Below, in pieces: positions 8,547 through 17,910 of a DNA stretch of 64,000 nucleotides. Position numbers and translations under genes: made by a program. The stretch lies in the NCBI GenBank assembly GCA_035342095.1, contig DAOQWL010000021.1:7287-71286 (forward strand). The letters run 5' to 3'. Positions within the stretch are counted from its first letter, which is position 1, and each line of letters begins with the position of its first letter. Origin of the DNA: PLanc-01 sp035342095 (GTDB lineage Bacteria > Planctomycetota > Phycisphaerae > Sedimentisphaerales > Anaerobacaceae). Below the pieces are notes generated by a model, which did no database searches, was not told the origin of the DNA, and was given only the letters and a program-made list of their open reading frames with translations.

Positions 8547-11500
8547 CTATCGATCCGCCTTGGTCTCGGCGCCTGCGTGCTTGTGGCCCGTCGGGACAGC
8601 GCGGATCTCCTGGCCTTGGCGTACTGGGACGCCGTGCTTGGCGCGGAGCAGGTCGCGCTTCTGGTAGCATTGCTCCTGGAAGACCGCGATCTCCGAGGCG
8701 AGGTTCGCGCTGGCGGAATCGCCGAAAAAAGCGTGGATGATCGGGAAGACCAAGTCGGGCTTCTGCTTGCGGAACTCCTTGATGAGACCCTCGATCTTGG
8801 CGGTGGCGACCCCTTCCTGCATGCAGGTGAAGGGACCCACGTGGAAGATGCCGGAGATGTAGGGTGTGGCACTGTGGCACCCCCGCCCTCGGGGGTGTTC
8901 TTTTCCCAGCCGGGGGCGGCTGGGCCACATGTTCTTTCCCCAGTCGGGGGCGGCTGGGCCACGCTGGACCATCTCGTGCATCAGGTAGTAGGCAATGCCC
9001 GTGCTCAGGGGGGACTCGCCCTCGATATTGCCGTGCGTCTCGTGGGCTCGTTCGAGCGTCTCGATGATCTCCATCGGCTGCGGCAGGACGTGCCGGCCTT
9101 CGAGGACCTCGTGGAAGGGCTCCGCCAGCTTGGCCGCGACGTGACTCATGTACCGACCCTTGAGGATCGACTTGCCCGCCTTGCCTGCGGAGCGGAACAC
9201 GCGACCGAGGTTGCGGTCCGCCAGGCCCAGACCCACGTCGCGCTTCGCGTTGCGGAGGTTCATCTGGTTCACGTAGAACAGCCAGTCGGTGATCGGGTCG
9301 CGGACGATCTCCAGGCGGCTTTCCTCCAGGCGGTGGACCACGAAGTCGGTGTACGGATCGTGCTGGCGCATGTAGATCTCGCCGATGTAGAGGACCAGCG
9401 GGAACCGCTCGTGATAGCGGAGCTTGGCGGCCTCGAAGAGGGCGACGGTCTCTCGTCCCCAGGCCAGCAGCTTGCTCATCTCGGCGCCGGCGCTCACGAT
9501 CTTCCCGAGCTCTTCCAGACGGGCGGCCTTGAGGGCGTCCATCGCGGGCTTGTCCTCGGCATACGGGCGGAACCGGCGCAGGATGTCCTCGAGCAGGTCG
9601 GCGCCGTTGATGCCCTTGAACAGGATCTGCTGCATCTTCATCCTGGCCGAGGGACGCAGGCCGCCGGGCAGCGGGATGTCGATGTAGTCCGTCTCGGAGG
9701 ACGGACCCACCACCGGGACCTTTTCGAGCCCTTCGAGCTTCATGAAGTGGCGCAGGACCTCGCTGTACTTGCCGAACCGGCAGGGGCCGCTGGTGGTCGG
9801 GAGCATGACGAGATAGTTCTCTTCCACCGCCTGGCGGCTTGTCTTCTCGATCTGCTCCTGCAGGAAGCCGATGGCGTCGCCGACGACGCCTTTGAGCGGG
9901 TAACAGACCTCGGTGGAGACGTGCTTTCGGGCGACCTCGTAGCCTCGCGGCGTGTTGGTCGGGAGGACCTGGCCGTCGATGCCGAAGTATCTCAGTCCCG
10001 CGGCGGCCACGTGGCTGGCATCGCCCATGTACGGGATCAGCCAGGTCCGTTTGTCGTAGGTCTTCGACGCGTTGATCTTGAGCTTGCCGATGTCCAGGCG
10101 GACCGGGCGGCTCTGACTGACGACTCGCTCGTGGGCCTCGGTCCGCGTCACGAACGGCGCGTTGTTCGTCTGGGCGTCCGTCACGAGCACGAGCAGGGGC
10201 TTGTTCACCGCCTGCTGGATCGTCTCTTCCTGGTAGATTTTCAGGCTGTCGGGCCCGCAGGCGAAGTTGATCATGCGGATCGCGAAGAGGTTCGGATGGT
10301 CCGCGACGAAGAGATTCGCCTTGAGGATCTTGACGCTCTGATTCCAGAACTCGTTCTCGACGAACCCATCGATCGGGATCTTCTCGAAGCGGTGCTCGAT
10401 GAACTGCTGCGGGATGTAGTCGAGCCCGCGGACCTGCGAGAACATGGCGCCAGAGCTGGAACTGGCCTCGGGGTCCAGGATGACGTAATCGCGCCCGATG
10501 CCGACGTAGGCCGGCGTGCCCTCGCGCTCGATCCGTTCCAGGAACTTGTCGCCCTCGGAATAGAGTTCGCTCTGGAACTGGCCCTCCGCCTGGTCCGCGA
10601 AGGCAATGGCGTCGCGGATCTGCCTGTTAGAGTAGTGGAATCCCAGGCGGTCGAACTCGACGCGCAACTGGCGGACGAGCAGGGGCAGGTCGCCGAAGTG
10701 CAGGATGGGATTGATCTGGCGGTTCTTGTCGAGCGAGAGGACGTCGTTGAGGACGTAACCCTCGGACTCGGTGTAGATGCAGTACTTCAGGTCCGGCGGC
10801 GTCTGCTGGCGGACCTCGATGAAGCTCGGATTGAAGAGATACTTCAATTCGGGACTGTTGTTGAGGATGGCGGCGTGGCCGGTCGCCAGCTTGCGGGCGA
10901 TGCAGAACTCAGTCCGCGAGTTGTCGACGCCGATCTTGGCGATGTCCTTGTCGCTCCGCGGCGAGACCACCGGATAGAAACCGAGCTTGCGGAACAACGC
11001 CGCACTCCAGATCCCTTTGCTGCCGAGCGTCGCCATGCTCCGCTTGATCCCGACGGTCGGGCCCTCGTGCGTCGCGGTGCCCAGCTCCTGGAAGAGGCAC
11101 CCTTGCTTCTTGAAGTGCTTTTCGTAGATCCGGTGATAGCGGTCCACGTAGTTGGTCTTCGGTTTCTTGGCGGACTCCGAGTTGCCGCGGGGGCAGAAGC
11201 CGCCGGTGATGATCTCGTCGTCCTCGATGCTGAAGACTTCGAGCTGGCAGTCGCGGATGCCGCAGGACTTCTCGCCGAAAAGCTCCCGGCACAGGACCTT
11301 GCGCTTGTGGAAGGCCATGTCGATGATCTGCCAGCCGCGGAAGGCGGTGTCGTGGGCCTTGCCTTCCCGCTCGAATCGCTGGATGGTCTGGATGATATCG
11401 AGGGCCTGGCCCCAGGCGCCGAACATCTCGCGGTGCGGATAGCCTTCGATCTGCCTTTCGCTGACCTGGGCGAGGGCGGCCAGGAAGGCATCGCCGAGCG

Positions 11501-13313
11501 CCGGGCCGCCTTGGGCGGAACACTTGTCGCCTGCGTGCTGCGAGCCGCCGACGAACTTGTAGTAGTAGCTGGCGGCGGTACCGCGGACGATGGCGGCCGC
11601 AATCTCGTTTCTGCTGAATCCTTCGGCGATCAGGCGGTTCTCGTCCATCTCCATGAACACGCCGCACGTCGAGTCAATGATCGGTACCCGCTCGGCGCTC
11701 AGGGCCGCGCTCTGGAGCGTGTTCTCGACGTTCAGATTGATCACATCGGCCATGTTTTCGAGGGTTTGGCCGGAGCCGGCCTGGCAACTGTAGTTCATCT
11801 TCGCTTCTTTGACGGTCCCGTCCTTCGCGAAGCTCGTGAACTTCATGTCTTGCCCGCCGACCTCAAAGATGGTATCGACGTCGGGATTGTTGCGCTTCAC
11901 GCCCAGTGCGTGACAGGTGATCTCGTCGGTGATGCGGTCCGCGAGGGCGATGCCCTGTTGGGCGAGCTGCTGGCTCTTGCTCTTGCTGATGAGGATCTTC
12001 TCGTAGAGCTTGCGGGCCGACCCGGTGGCGCCGACGCCCTTGATGACGACCCTGTCCCTGTGTCGCGAGAGATACCGCAGGACGCGCTTGAGCGACTCCT
12101 CCGGGTTGCCGTGGGTCTTGATATACAGCTTGTCGAGGAGCCTGCCCGTTTTGATCTCGACGAGGGCGCCTTTGGTCGTGGTGCTTCCGCCGTCGATGCC
12201 GAGGACGACCTCGGTGCCCGCCGGGATTTCCGATGGGAGACTTTCGTTCCTGGCGCGGACGCGGGCCAGGCTTTGCGAGAGGGGCGGCGCGAACTTGCGT
12301 TTCTGCCGGCTGTACTCGGCAACGTGGTGAAGCTGCGCGATGTCCAGGACGAAGGTGTTGTTCTGCTCGATGGCTTTAAGGGCCGCGCCGATCGCGGCGA
12401 TGTTGCCATGATGGGCCGGGCGCTCGATCTCGACACGGAGCAGGTCGGACAGATTCTGGCGCACCAGATCGTTGGAGAAGACGCCGCCGGTGGAAATGCA
12501 CTCGCCGGAGCTGAAGCTCGAGGCGAAGTCCCGCGACCCGAGGACATCGATCATGTAGTTCCGCGCGACGGTCCGAAAGAGGCCCGCCAGATTGTCGACC
12601 CGGGTGGCGCCTTCGTTCTGCTTGTGGATGAGGTCGGATTGGACGACTACGCCGCAACGAGCGAGGAACTCGCTGGGCTCGCGCGACCTCGCGGCCTCTT
12701 CCTCCGCTCGGCGGAGCATCTCTTCGAGGCGATCCTGTAATCGCGCGCGGTTTCGCGTTGCGACGGCCTGCTTGTGGGTATCATCAGGAGCATCGGCCGG
12801 ATCCTCGAGCTCCGGTGCCGGGACCTCTCCCTGGAATAGGCGCCGACACTGTTTTTCGACGAGCATGCCGGAACCGCCGCCGCACTTCGTGCCGGTCCGC
12901 CACTCGACGATGATCTGTTTTCCGTCCACGCTGCCCAGACTGAAGAAGTATGAGTCCTTTGCACCGATGTGAAAGATGCACTTCGCTCGGGGTGCGACGA
13001 TCTCGGCTCCCTTGGGAATCGCTACGCTGTCATAGACGTGGAGCGCGCCGTGCATTACCCGAGGGAACGACTCCGCGGCACTGCCGGTGAAGGCCGTGCT
13101 GCGAATGGATGTGATCGGCAAGCAAGAGGTGATGTCCGCCCAGGCTTCCTCGATCGCACCCAGCGGGTTTGCGAAATGCATGATCGGGTCAGGTGAGTAC
13201 AGAACCGTCTTGTCGGGCCCGAGGACCGCAACATGGACGAAACTGCTGCCTATGTCGAAGCCAACAAAGAGGTGTGAAGTCTCCGCAGGTAGCGGCTCTT
13301 TTCTAGGACTCAT
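8547..13313 (-). CDS. Large acyl-CoA dehydratase activase (BadF/HgdC-type ATPase x2 plus HgdB-like region)
   Basis: 1588 aa. There are two ASKHA-fold ATPase domains: residues about 15-340 (FVGFDIGSSFVHVAVLG) and about 365-640 (VVLGIDGGSTTTKGALVEI, VGGQDMKF, CQAGSGQTLE, DSTCGVFMEM). A long C-terminal DUF2229/HgdB-like region follows. The family activates radical 2-hydroxyacyl-CoA dehydratases by ATP-driven electron transfer from a [4Fe-4S] cluster; these large forms are common in anaerobes, and their substrate is usually unknown. Residues about 1450-1480 (GPAAPDWGKNMWPSRPRLG) are encoded by the palindromic repeat at 8874-8962 and interrupt the conserved run ending TPYISGIFHVGPFTC. The frame stays intact. 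It is transcribed divergently from dnaN. Confidence 0.85.
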   Translation of the reverse strand: MSPRKEPLPAETSHLFVGFDIGSSFVHVAVLGPDKTVLYSPDPIMHFANPLGAIEEAWADITSCLPITSIRSTAFTGSAAESFPRVMHGALHVYDSVAIPKGAEIVAPRAKCIFHIGAKDSYFFSLGSVDGKQIIVEWRTGTKCGGGSGMLVEKQCRRLFQGEVPAPELEDPADAPDDTHKQAVATRNRARLQDRLEEMLRRAEEEAARSREPSEFLARCGVVVQSDLIHKQNEGATRVDNLAGLFRTVARNYMIDVLGSRDFASSFSSGECISTGGVFSNDLVRQNLSDLLRVEIERPAHHGNIAAIGAALKAIEQNNTFVLDIAQLHHVAEYSRQKRKFAPPLSQSLARVRARNESLPSEIPAGTEVVLGIDGGSTTTKGALVEIKTGRLLDKLYIKTHGNPEESLKRVLRYLSRHRDRVVIKGVGATGSARKLYEKILISKSKSQQLAQQGIALADRITDEITCHALGVKRNNPDVDTIFEVGGQDMKFTSFAKDGTVKEAKMNYSCQAGSGQTLENMADVINLNVENTLQSAALSAERVPIIDSTCGVFMEMDENRLIAEGFSRNEIAAAIVRGTAASYYYKFVGGSQHAGDKCSAQGGPALGDAFLAALAQVSERQIEGYPHREMFGAWGQALDIIQTIQRFEREGKAHDTAFRGWQIIDMAFHKRKVLCRELFGEKSCGIRDCQLEVFSIEDDEIITGGFCPRGNSESAKKPKTNYVDRYHRIYEKHFKKQGCLFQELGTATHEGPTVGIKRSMATLGSKGIWSAALFRKLGFYPVVSPRSDKDIAKIGVDNSRTEFCIARKLATGHAAILNNSPELKYLFNPSFIEVRQQTPPDLKYCIYTESEGYVLNDVLSLDKNRQINPILHFGDLPLLVRQLRVEFDRLGFHYSNRQIRDAIAFADQAEGQFQSELYSEGDKFLERIEREGTPAYVGIGRDYVILDPEASSSSGAMFSQVRGLDYIPQQFIEHRFEKIPIDGFVENEFWNQSVKILKANLFVADHPNLFAIRMINFACGPDSLKIYQEETIQQAVNKPLLVLVTDAQTNNAPFVTRTEAHERVVSQSRPVRLDIGKLKINASKTYDKRTWLIPYMGDASHVAAAGLRYFGIDGQVLPTNTPRGYEVARKHVSTEVCYPLKGVVGDAIGFLQEQIEKTSRQAVEENYLVMLPTTSGPCRFGKYSEVLRHFMKLEGLEKVPVVGPSSETDYIDIPLPGGLRPSARMKMQQILFKGINGADLLEDILRRFRPYAEDKPAMDALKAARLEELGKIVSAGAEMSKLLAWGRETVALFEAAKLRYHERFPLVLYIGEIYMRQHDPYTDFVVHRLEESRLEIVRDPITDWLFYVNQMNLRNAKRDVGLGLADRNLGRVFRSAGKAGKSILKGRYMSHVAAKLAEPFHEVLEGRHVLPQPMEIIETLERAHETHGNIEGESPLSTGIAYYLMHEMVQRGPAAPDWGKNMWPSRPRLGKEHPRGRGCHSATPYISGIFHVGPFTCMQEGVATAKIEGLIKEFRKQKPDLVFPIIHAFFGDSASANLASEIAVFQEQCYQKRDLLRAKHGVPVRQGQEIRAVPTGHKHAGAETKADR
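8874..8962. repeat. Palindromic repeat A-B-B inside the activase gene
   Basis: GTGGC with hairpin A (8878-8897), hairpin B (8905-8924) ending GCCAC, then a second B with one change (CCCAGTCG, from about 8939) ending GCCAC at 8962. It is translated in-frame on the minus strand. Confidence 0.85.
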
Positions 13314-13776
13314 CGGCAGTACCTGTCCCCATCAACAATGGCTGTTAGTAATGAAACACCATCCTGTGAAAACACAAGACACAAACCTCTTACATAGTCC
13401 AAGGCTGTGATTTTGTCAAGCCTACGCACAAAAGCAGTAACAGGTTCTGAACAGTGAAAGTCTGATAACAAGAACTGTATCAGTATTCACAGAAAGGACT
13501 TATATCAACAAGTGCCCGGAAAGTAACAAAGAGACACCCTATAAGACTTATCATCCTACCTTTCTTTCACAACTATCTTTCTTATATACATCCCCAGCTC
13601 TGTGTTAGGCCCAGACACGGGGTGTGCTCCGACCCAGGCGTGCAAGCCATACACAGCCACACTCACGAATCTCTTGGACGAAAAAGGGGTTGTCTGGTGG
13701 CGCACAGGCCGGTAGACTAGCGGCAATCCGATGATCATAGGGCGTCCATTCACCCTTCGATTTTACGAGGTTTGTC
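13314..13776. other. AT-richer intergenic region, candidate replication origin
   Basis: 463 bases between the divergent activase and dnaN genes, clearly richer in A/T than the surroundings. Loose DnaA-box-like nonamers are visible: TGTGAAAAC at 13365, GTATTCACA at 13483 and TCTTTCACA at 13563; none is a perfect TTATCCACA. The dnaN-dciA-gyrB block, the divergent orientation and the base composition fit oriC, but dnaA is not in view. It must also hold both promoters. I see no credible gene in it. Confidence 0.35.
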
Positions 13777-14883
13777 ATGAAGGTGACCTTTAATCGTTCC
13801 GCGCTGGCTGAAGCTCTCGGGCTCATGACGGCGATTGTCCCGAGTCGTACGCCCAAGCCCATTCTTAAGTGCGTTCGCATCGCGGTCGCGGGCAAAGAAA
13901 TGCGAGTCTGCGCAACCAACCTGGAACTCGGGTTGGACTACGTCATTTCTGCTGTGGACGTCGGCGTAGAGGGCGAAGTCGTCGTCGAGGCGGAACGGTT
14001 GGCCTCGATTGTCCGCGAGAGTTCGGAGGACGTCCTGGTTCTGGAGTCCGCGGACACGACCTGTGAGATCCGCGGCATGGATAGCCATTTCACCGTCTAT
14101 GGGCAGGACCCCAAGCAGTATCCCAAGGTCCCGGTGTTCGGCAGCGGACCAGCGGATATGACCGTCGGCCTGGAGGAACTGCAGTTGGGGATTGCTCAGT
14201 GCTTGTTCGCGACGGCCAAGGAAAGCAGTCGATATGCGATCAACGGAGTCCTCTGGGAGAGCAAGGGGAAGAAACTGATGCTCGTCGCGACCGATGGACG
14301 GCGCCTCGCCCGTTGCCGAGTGGACCTCCAGCAGGCGCCACCCGAGGAGAGCGCGAACAAGGTCATCGTCCCGGCCAAGACCATGGCCCTCCTCGAGAAG
14401 CTTGCACGGCACGAAAAGGACGTGGTGGCCGTGAAGTTCGTAGACAATCAGATCCTCCTGAGCTGCGCCAATGTCGTCATCAGTTCGAACCTGGTCGAGG
14501 GCAACTTTCCGAAGTACGAGGACATCGTTCCGACCGACTACGACAAGAAGCTCACGCTTTCGACCGAGGCGGCGCTGAGCGGCGTGCGCCGGGCTTCTCT
14601 GCTCACGAGCGAGGAATCCAAAGGCGTCAAGCTCTCGCTGCGTCCGGACGGACTGGTCTTCTCGGGGAGTTCACCCGAAGCCGGCGCGGCGGAAGTGAGC
14701 ATGCCGGTCGAATATGACGGCGAGCCGATCGATATCGGATTCAATCCGCAGTTCCTGATTGATGCCCTTCGTGTGATCCGCGCAGCACAGTTCGAGATGG
14801 AACTGGGCCAGGCGGACCGCCCGGGCGTGCTCAAGAGCGGGAATGATTTCCTGTATGTTCTGATGCCGATCAATCTCAGCTAA
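13777..14883 (+). CDS. dnaN: DNA polymerase III beta subunit (sliding clamp)
   Basis: 368 aa, the usual length. It opens MKVTFNRSALAEALGLM and carries the three-domain clamp pattern, with family sequences such as KPILKCVRIAV, YAINGVLWE, LVATDGRRLAR, a domain-3 start in VEGNFPKYEDIVPTDY and the C-terminus NDFLYVLMPINLS. The ring-shaped dimer tethers the replicative polymerase to DNA. ACGAGG upstream serves as ribosome binding site. dciA-like and gyrB follow on the same strand. Confidence 0.97.
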   Translation: MKVTFNRSALAEALGLMTAIVPSRTPKPILKCVRIAVAGKEMRVCATNLELGLDYVISAVDVGVEGEVVVEAERLASIVRESSEDVLVLESADTTCEIRGMDSHFTVYGQDPKQYPKVPVFGSGPADMTVGLEELQLGIAQCLFATAKESSRYAINGVLWESKGKKLMLVATDGRRLARCRVDLQQAPPEESANKVIVPAKTMALLEKLARHEKDVVAVKFVDNQILLSCANVVISSNLVEGNFPKYEDIVPTDYDKKLTLSTEAALSGVRRASLLTSEESKGVKLSLRPDGLVFSGSSPEAGAAEVSMPVEYDGEPIDIGFNPQFLIDALRVIRAAQFEMELGQADRPGVLKSGNDFLYVLMPINLS

Positions 14884-14899
14884 GGGGACGACAAGGACG

Positions 14900-15241
14900 T
14901 TGGAAAGCAACCAGACAAAGACACGGACATTGCCAAGGGGTGAGTCTCGGACGTCTGAGGCCTGCCCAATCGGCGATCTGCTCACTGGATTTGCCAAGCG
15001 CCTGGAGCCTGCGCACAATCGGTACAATTCGGTGACGCAGGCCTGGGATACCCTTCTGCCCGGCGGGTTGCGCGCGCATTGCCGGGTCGCCGGTCTGGCC
15101 AACGGTTGTTTGAGAATTGTCGCGGACGAGTCGACGTACCGGTATGAGCTACAGCTATGCCAGGGGCTGTTGTTGGAAGAGTTGAAAAAGGCTTGCCCGT
15201 CGGCAAAGATCCGCCGGATTGACATCGGCATAATGCGGTGA
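14900..15241 (+). CDS. dciA: DUF721 family protein (DciA-like helicase loader)
   Basis: 113 aa with a TTG start at 14900 after AAGGAC, 16 bases behind dnaN. The body matches the DUF721 layout: a short N-terminal helix, WDTLLPGGLRAHCRVAGLAN, then LRIVADESTYRYELQ and LLEELKKACPSAKIRRIDI, the KH-like fold. DciA proteins load or act with the replicative helicase in bacteria lacking DnaC. The position between dnaN and gyrB matches the recF/DUF721 slot of many genomes; recF is absent here. The gene symbol is an inference from the family. Confidence 0.75.
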   Translation: MESNQTKTRTLPRGESRTSEACPIGDLLTGFAKRLEPAHNRYNSVTQAWDTLLPGGLRAHCRVAGLANGCLRIVADESTYRYELQLCQGLLLEELKKACPSAKIRRIDIGIMR

Positions 15242-15378
15242 AAACCTGCGTTGCGACGTTGCCGCAGGGTGGAGAACCCTACAGGCGAGGAGGGGCTTTT
15301 TCCGATAATATACATAGTTGCTGTTTTGCTATTCGATATGCATGGGTCTACAAGTTGGTTTGACATTTGAGGGCCGGT

Positions 15379-17874
15379 ATGGAGGCACATAAATACGACG
15401 CCAGTAACATCAAGATTCTCGGGGGTGTGGACGCGGTTCGCAAGCGGCCCGATATGTACATCGGCGACCGCGGGGTCGCGGGCCTGCACCACCTGGTCTA
15501 CGAGGTTCTGGACAATTCGATCGACGAAGCGCTCGCGGGTTTCTGCGACAGCATCACGGTCCGCATCCAGCCGGACGGCAGTTGCAGCGTGGAGGACAAC
15601 GGACGCGGCATCCCCGTAGAGATCCACAAGGAGGCCAAAGTCAGTGCCCTGGAAGTGGTCATGTGCACGCTCCACGCGGGTGGCAAGTTCGATTCCGACA
15701 GCTACAAGGTCGCCGGCGGGCTTCACGGCGTCGGCATCAGCGTCGTCAACGCCCTGAGCGAGTGGATCACCGTGGACGTCTACCGGGACGGGACCCATCA
15801 CCATTTCGAGTGCCGCCGCGGGAAGAAGACCGGACCTGTGCAGTTGGTCGGAAGCTCGACCAAACGGGGAACGAAGGTCACCTTCATGCCCGACGAGGAG
15901 ATCTTCGGCGACGCGGAGTTCAACTACGACACCCTGCTCAAGAGAATCCGCGAGCTGGCCTACCTCAACGCCGGGCTGAAAATCACCTTCCGCGACGACC
16001 GGACGGACAAAAAAGAATTCTTCCAGTTTGAGGACGGCATCAAGGCCTTCATCAAGCACCTGAACGAGGGCAAGACGGTTCTGCACGACAGCGTTGTCTA
16101 CATGGCCAAGGACGACCCGGAGTCGAAACTGAGCTGCGAGGTGGCCCTGCAGTACAACGACGGGTACACGGACAACGTGCTGGTCTTCGCCAACGACATC
16201 CGCAACATCGACGGCGGTACGCACCTGTCCGGATTCCGAACCGCGCTGACGCGGACGATGAACTTCTACGCCCGCGCCAATAACCTGCTCAAGGAAGGCC
16301 AGGCGACGACGGGCGACGATCTCCGCGAGGGCCTGACCGCGGTGGTGGCGGTGAAACTGCCCAATCCGCACTTCGAGGCGCAGACGAAGGTTCGCCTGAC
16401 GAACCCCGAGGTCGGCAGCTTCGTCGAGACGACGGTGAACGAGCAGCTCAGCCACTTTCTGGAGGAGCACCCGACGGAGGCCAAGCGCATTTTGAACAAG
16501 GCGATCCAAGCGGCTGCCGCACGCGAAGCGGCGAGGAAGGCCCGCGAGCTGACGCGACGCAAGGGCGCTCTGGGCAGCGCCAACCTGCCCGGTAAGCTCT
16601 GGGACTGCTCCAGCAAGGAGCGAATGTCGGCCGAGATCTTCATCGTCGAGGGCGATTCCGCAGGCGGGTCCGCCAAGGGCGGACGCGACCGGAACATTCA
16701 GGCCATTCTGCCTCTGAGGGGCAAGATCCTCAACGTCGAGAAGGCCCGCATCGAAAAGATGCTGGCTCACGAAGAAATCCGAACCCTCATCAGTTCGCTC
16801 GGCACCGGCATCGGAACCGACGAGTTCGACGTGGACAAGTGCCGCTACGGCAAGATCATCCTCATGACCGATGCCGACGTCGACGGCGCGCACATCCGCA
16901 CGCTGTTGCTGACCTTCCTGTTCCGCCAGATGCCTCTGCTTTTCGACAAGCGCATGGTCTACATCGCGCAACCGCCTCTGTACGAGATCCGGATCAAGGG
17001 CAGGAAGACCTCCGAGTACGTTCTGACCGAGCATGAGATGCGCCGTCGGATGATTGGGCGCGGACTCGAGGGGACGCACCTGGTGATCCGTGACGGCGCG
17101 AACGACAAAGGCAAGGGCAAGAAGGCGGACAAAGACGCGTCGCGCCAGGTGAGTGGTGCCTCGCTCGTCGAGCTGGTCAAGGCTCTCGCGGACATCGAGC
17201 GAACGGCCAGTGTGCTCAGCCGACGCGGTCTTCCGTTTGCCGAGTTCATCGCTGAACAGTATGAAGACGGCAAGCTGCCGCACTATCTGATTCGCCGCCA
17301 GGGTCAGGAGAAACCGGAGTTCTTCGTCGAGGCCGCCGCGTATGACAAGCGACTGGACGAACTCGGCGCCCCCAAGAACGGGAACGGAAAAGACGCCAAC
17401 GGCGGAAAGACCAATGGCGAGGAGGAACCGTCTGCTGTCGGTGAGGAGCTCCATGAGGTCGTGCGGATCGAGCAGATCGCTCAGAAGCTCAAGGCGGACT
17501 TCGCCTTGGACCTGACAGACTTCCTGTTGAAGGCAGAGAAGACCGATTCCGGGGAGGCGGTCCCCACGAAGTTCGCGCTCGTCCACGGCGAGGAGACCCA
17601 CGAGATCGCGTCTTTGGGCGAGATCTGTCCTGCGATCCGCCAGATCGGCGGGGCCGGCATCGAGATCAAGCGGTTCAAAGGCCTGGGCGAGATGAATGCG
17701 GAGCAACTCTGGGAAACGACGATGAACCCGAACACGCGGACCCTGCTGAACGTCCGCCTGGACGACGCGGGCGAGGCCGACCGGCTCTTCAGCATCCTGA
17801 TGGGCGACGACGTCGAGAAACGTCGGCGGTTCATCCAGGAGCACGCCCTCGAAGTGCAGAATCTCGACGTGTAG
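15379..17874 (+). CDS. gyrB: DNA gyrase subunit B
   Basis: 831 aa from the ATG at 15379, preceded by GAGGG; a TTG at 15367 is possible but lies on the Shine-Dalgarno. The GHKL ATPase domain is intact (DNSIDEALAGF, NGRGIPVE, GGLHGVGISVVNAL), as are TOPRIM (EGDSAGGSAKGGRDRNIQAI, DADVDGAHIRTLLLTF) and the C-terminal RFKGLGEMNAEQLWETTMNP. About 170 residues (about 575-750), including a low-complexity GNGKDANGGKTNGE stretch, are inserted before that motif, as in the long GyrB of Gram-negative bacteria. It pairs with GyrA to introduce negative supercoils. Confidence 0.96.
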   Translation: MEAHKYDASNIKILGGVDAVRKRPDMYIGDRGVAGLHHLVYEVLDNSIDEALAGFCDSITVRIQPDGSCSVEDNGRGIPVEIHKEAKVSALEVVMCTLHAGGKFDSDSYKVAGGLHGVGISVVNALSEWITVDVYRDGTHHHFECRRGKKTGPVQLVGSSTKRGTKVTFMPDEEIFGDAEFNYDTLLKRIRELAYLNAGLKITFRDDRTDKKEFFQFEDGIKAFIKHLNEGKTVLHDSVVYMAKDDPESKLSCEVALQYNDGYTDNVLVFANDIRNIDGGTHLSGFRTALTRTMNFYARANNLLKEGQATTGDDLREGLTAVVAVKLPNPHFEAQTKVRLTNPEVGSFVETTVNEQLSHFLEEHPTEAKRILNKAIQAAAAREAARKARELTRRKGALGSANLPGKLWDCSSKERMSAEIFIVEGDSAGGSAKGGRDRNIQAILPLRGKILNVEKARIEKMLAHEEIRTLISSLGTGIGTDEFDVDKCRYGKIILMTDADVDGAHIRTLLLTFLFRQMPLLFDKRMVYIAQPPLYEIRIKGRKTSEYVLTEHEMRRRMIGRGLEGTHLVIRDGANDKGKGKKADKDASRQVSGASLVELVKALADIERTASVLSRRGLPFAEFIAEQYEDGKLPHYLIRRQGQEKPEFFVEAAAYDKRLDELGAPKNGNGKDANGGKTNGEEEPSAVGEELHEVVRIEQIAQKLKADFALDLTDFLLKAEKTDSGEAVPTKFALVHGEETHEIASLGEICPAIRQIGGAGIEIKRFKGLGEMNAEQLWETTMNPNTRTLLNVRLDDAGEADRLFSILMGDDVEKRRRFIQEHALEVQNLDV

Positions 17875-17910
17875 CGAGAATGCCGCAGAGGGCTTTCCGG
17901 CGACCGGCGA

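Noticed and set aside
8577..12740. 1387-codon plus-strand open frame opposite the activase gene
   Set aside because: It is the antisense shadow of a well-conserved ATPase gene; high GC in third positions keeps the opposite frame open, and the product shows no domain.
13556..13753. 65-codon minus-strand frame in the dnaN upstream gap
   Set aside because: No ribosome site, no conserved look, and it lies in the likely regulatory or origin region.
14671..17844. 1057-codon minus-strand frame across gyrB, dciA and the end of dnaN
   Set aside because: It runs antisense to three recognised replication genes and has no protein-like motifs.
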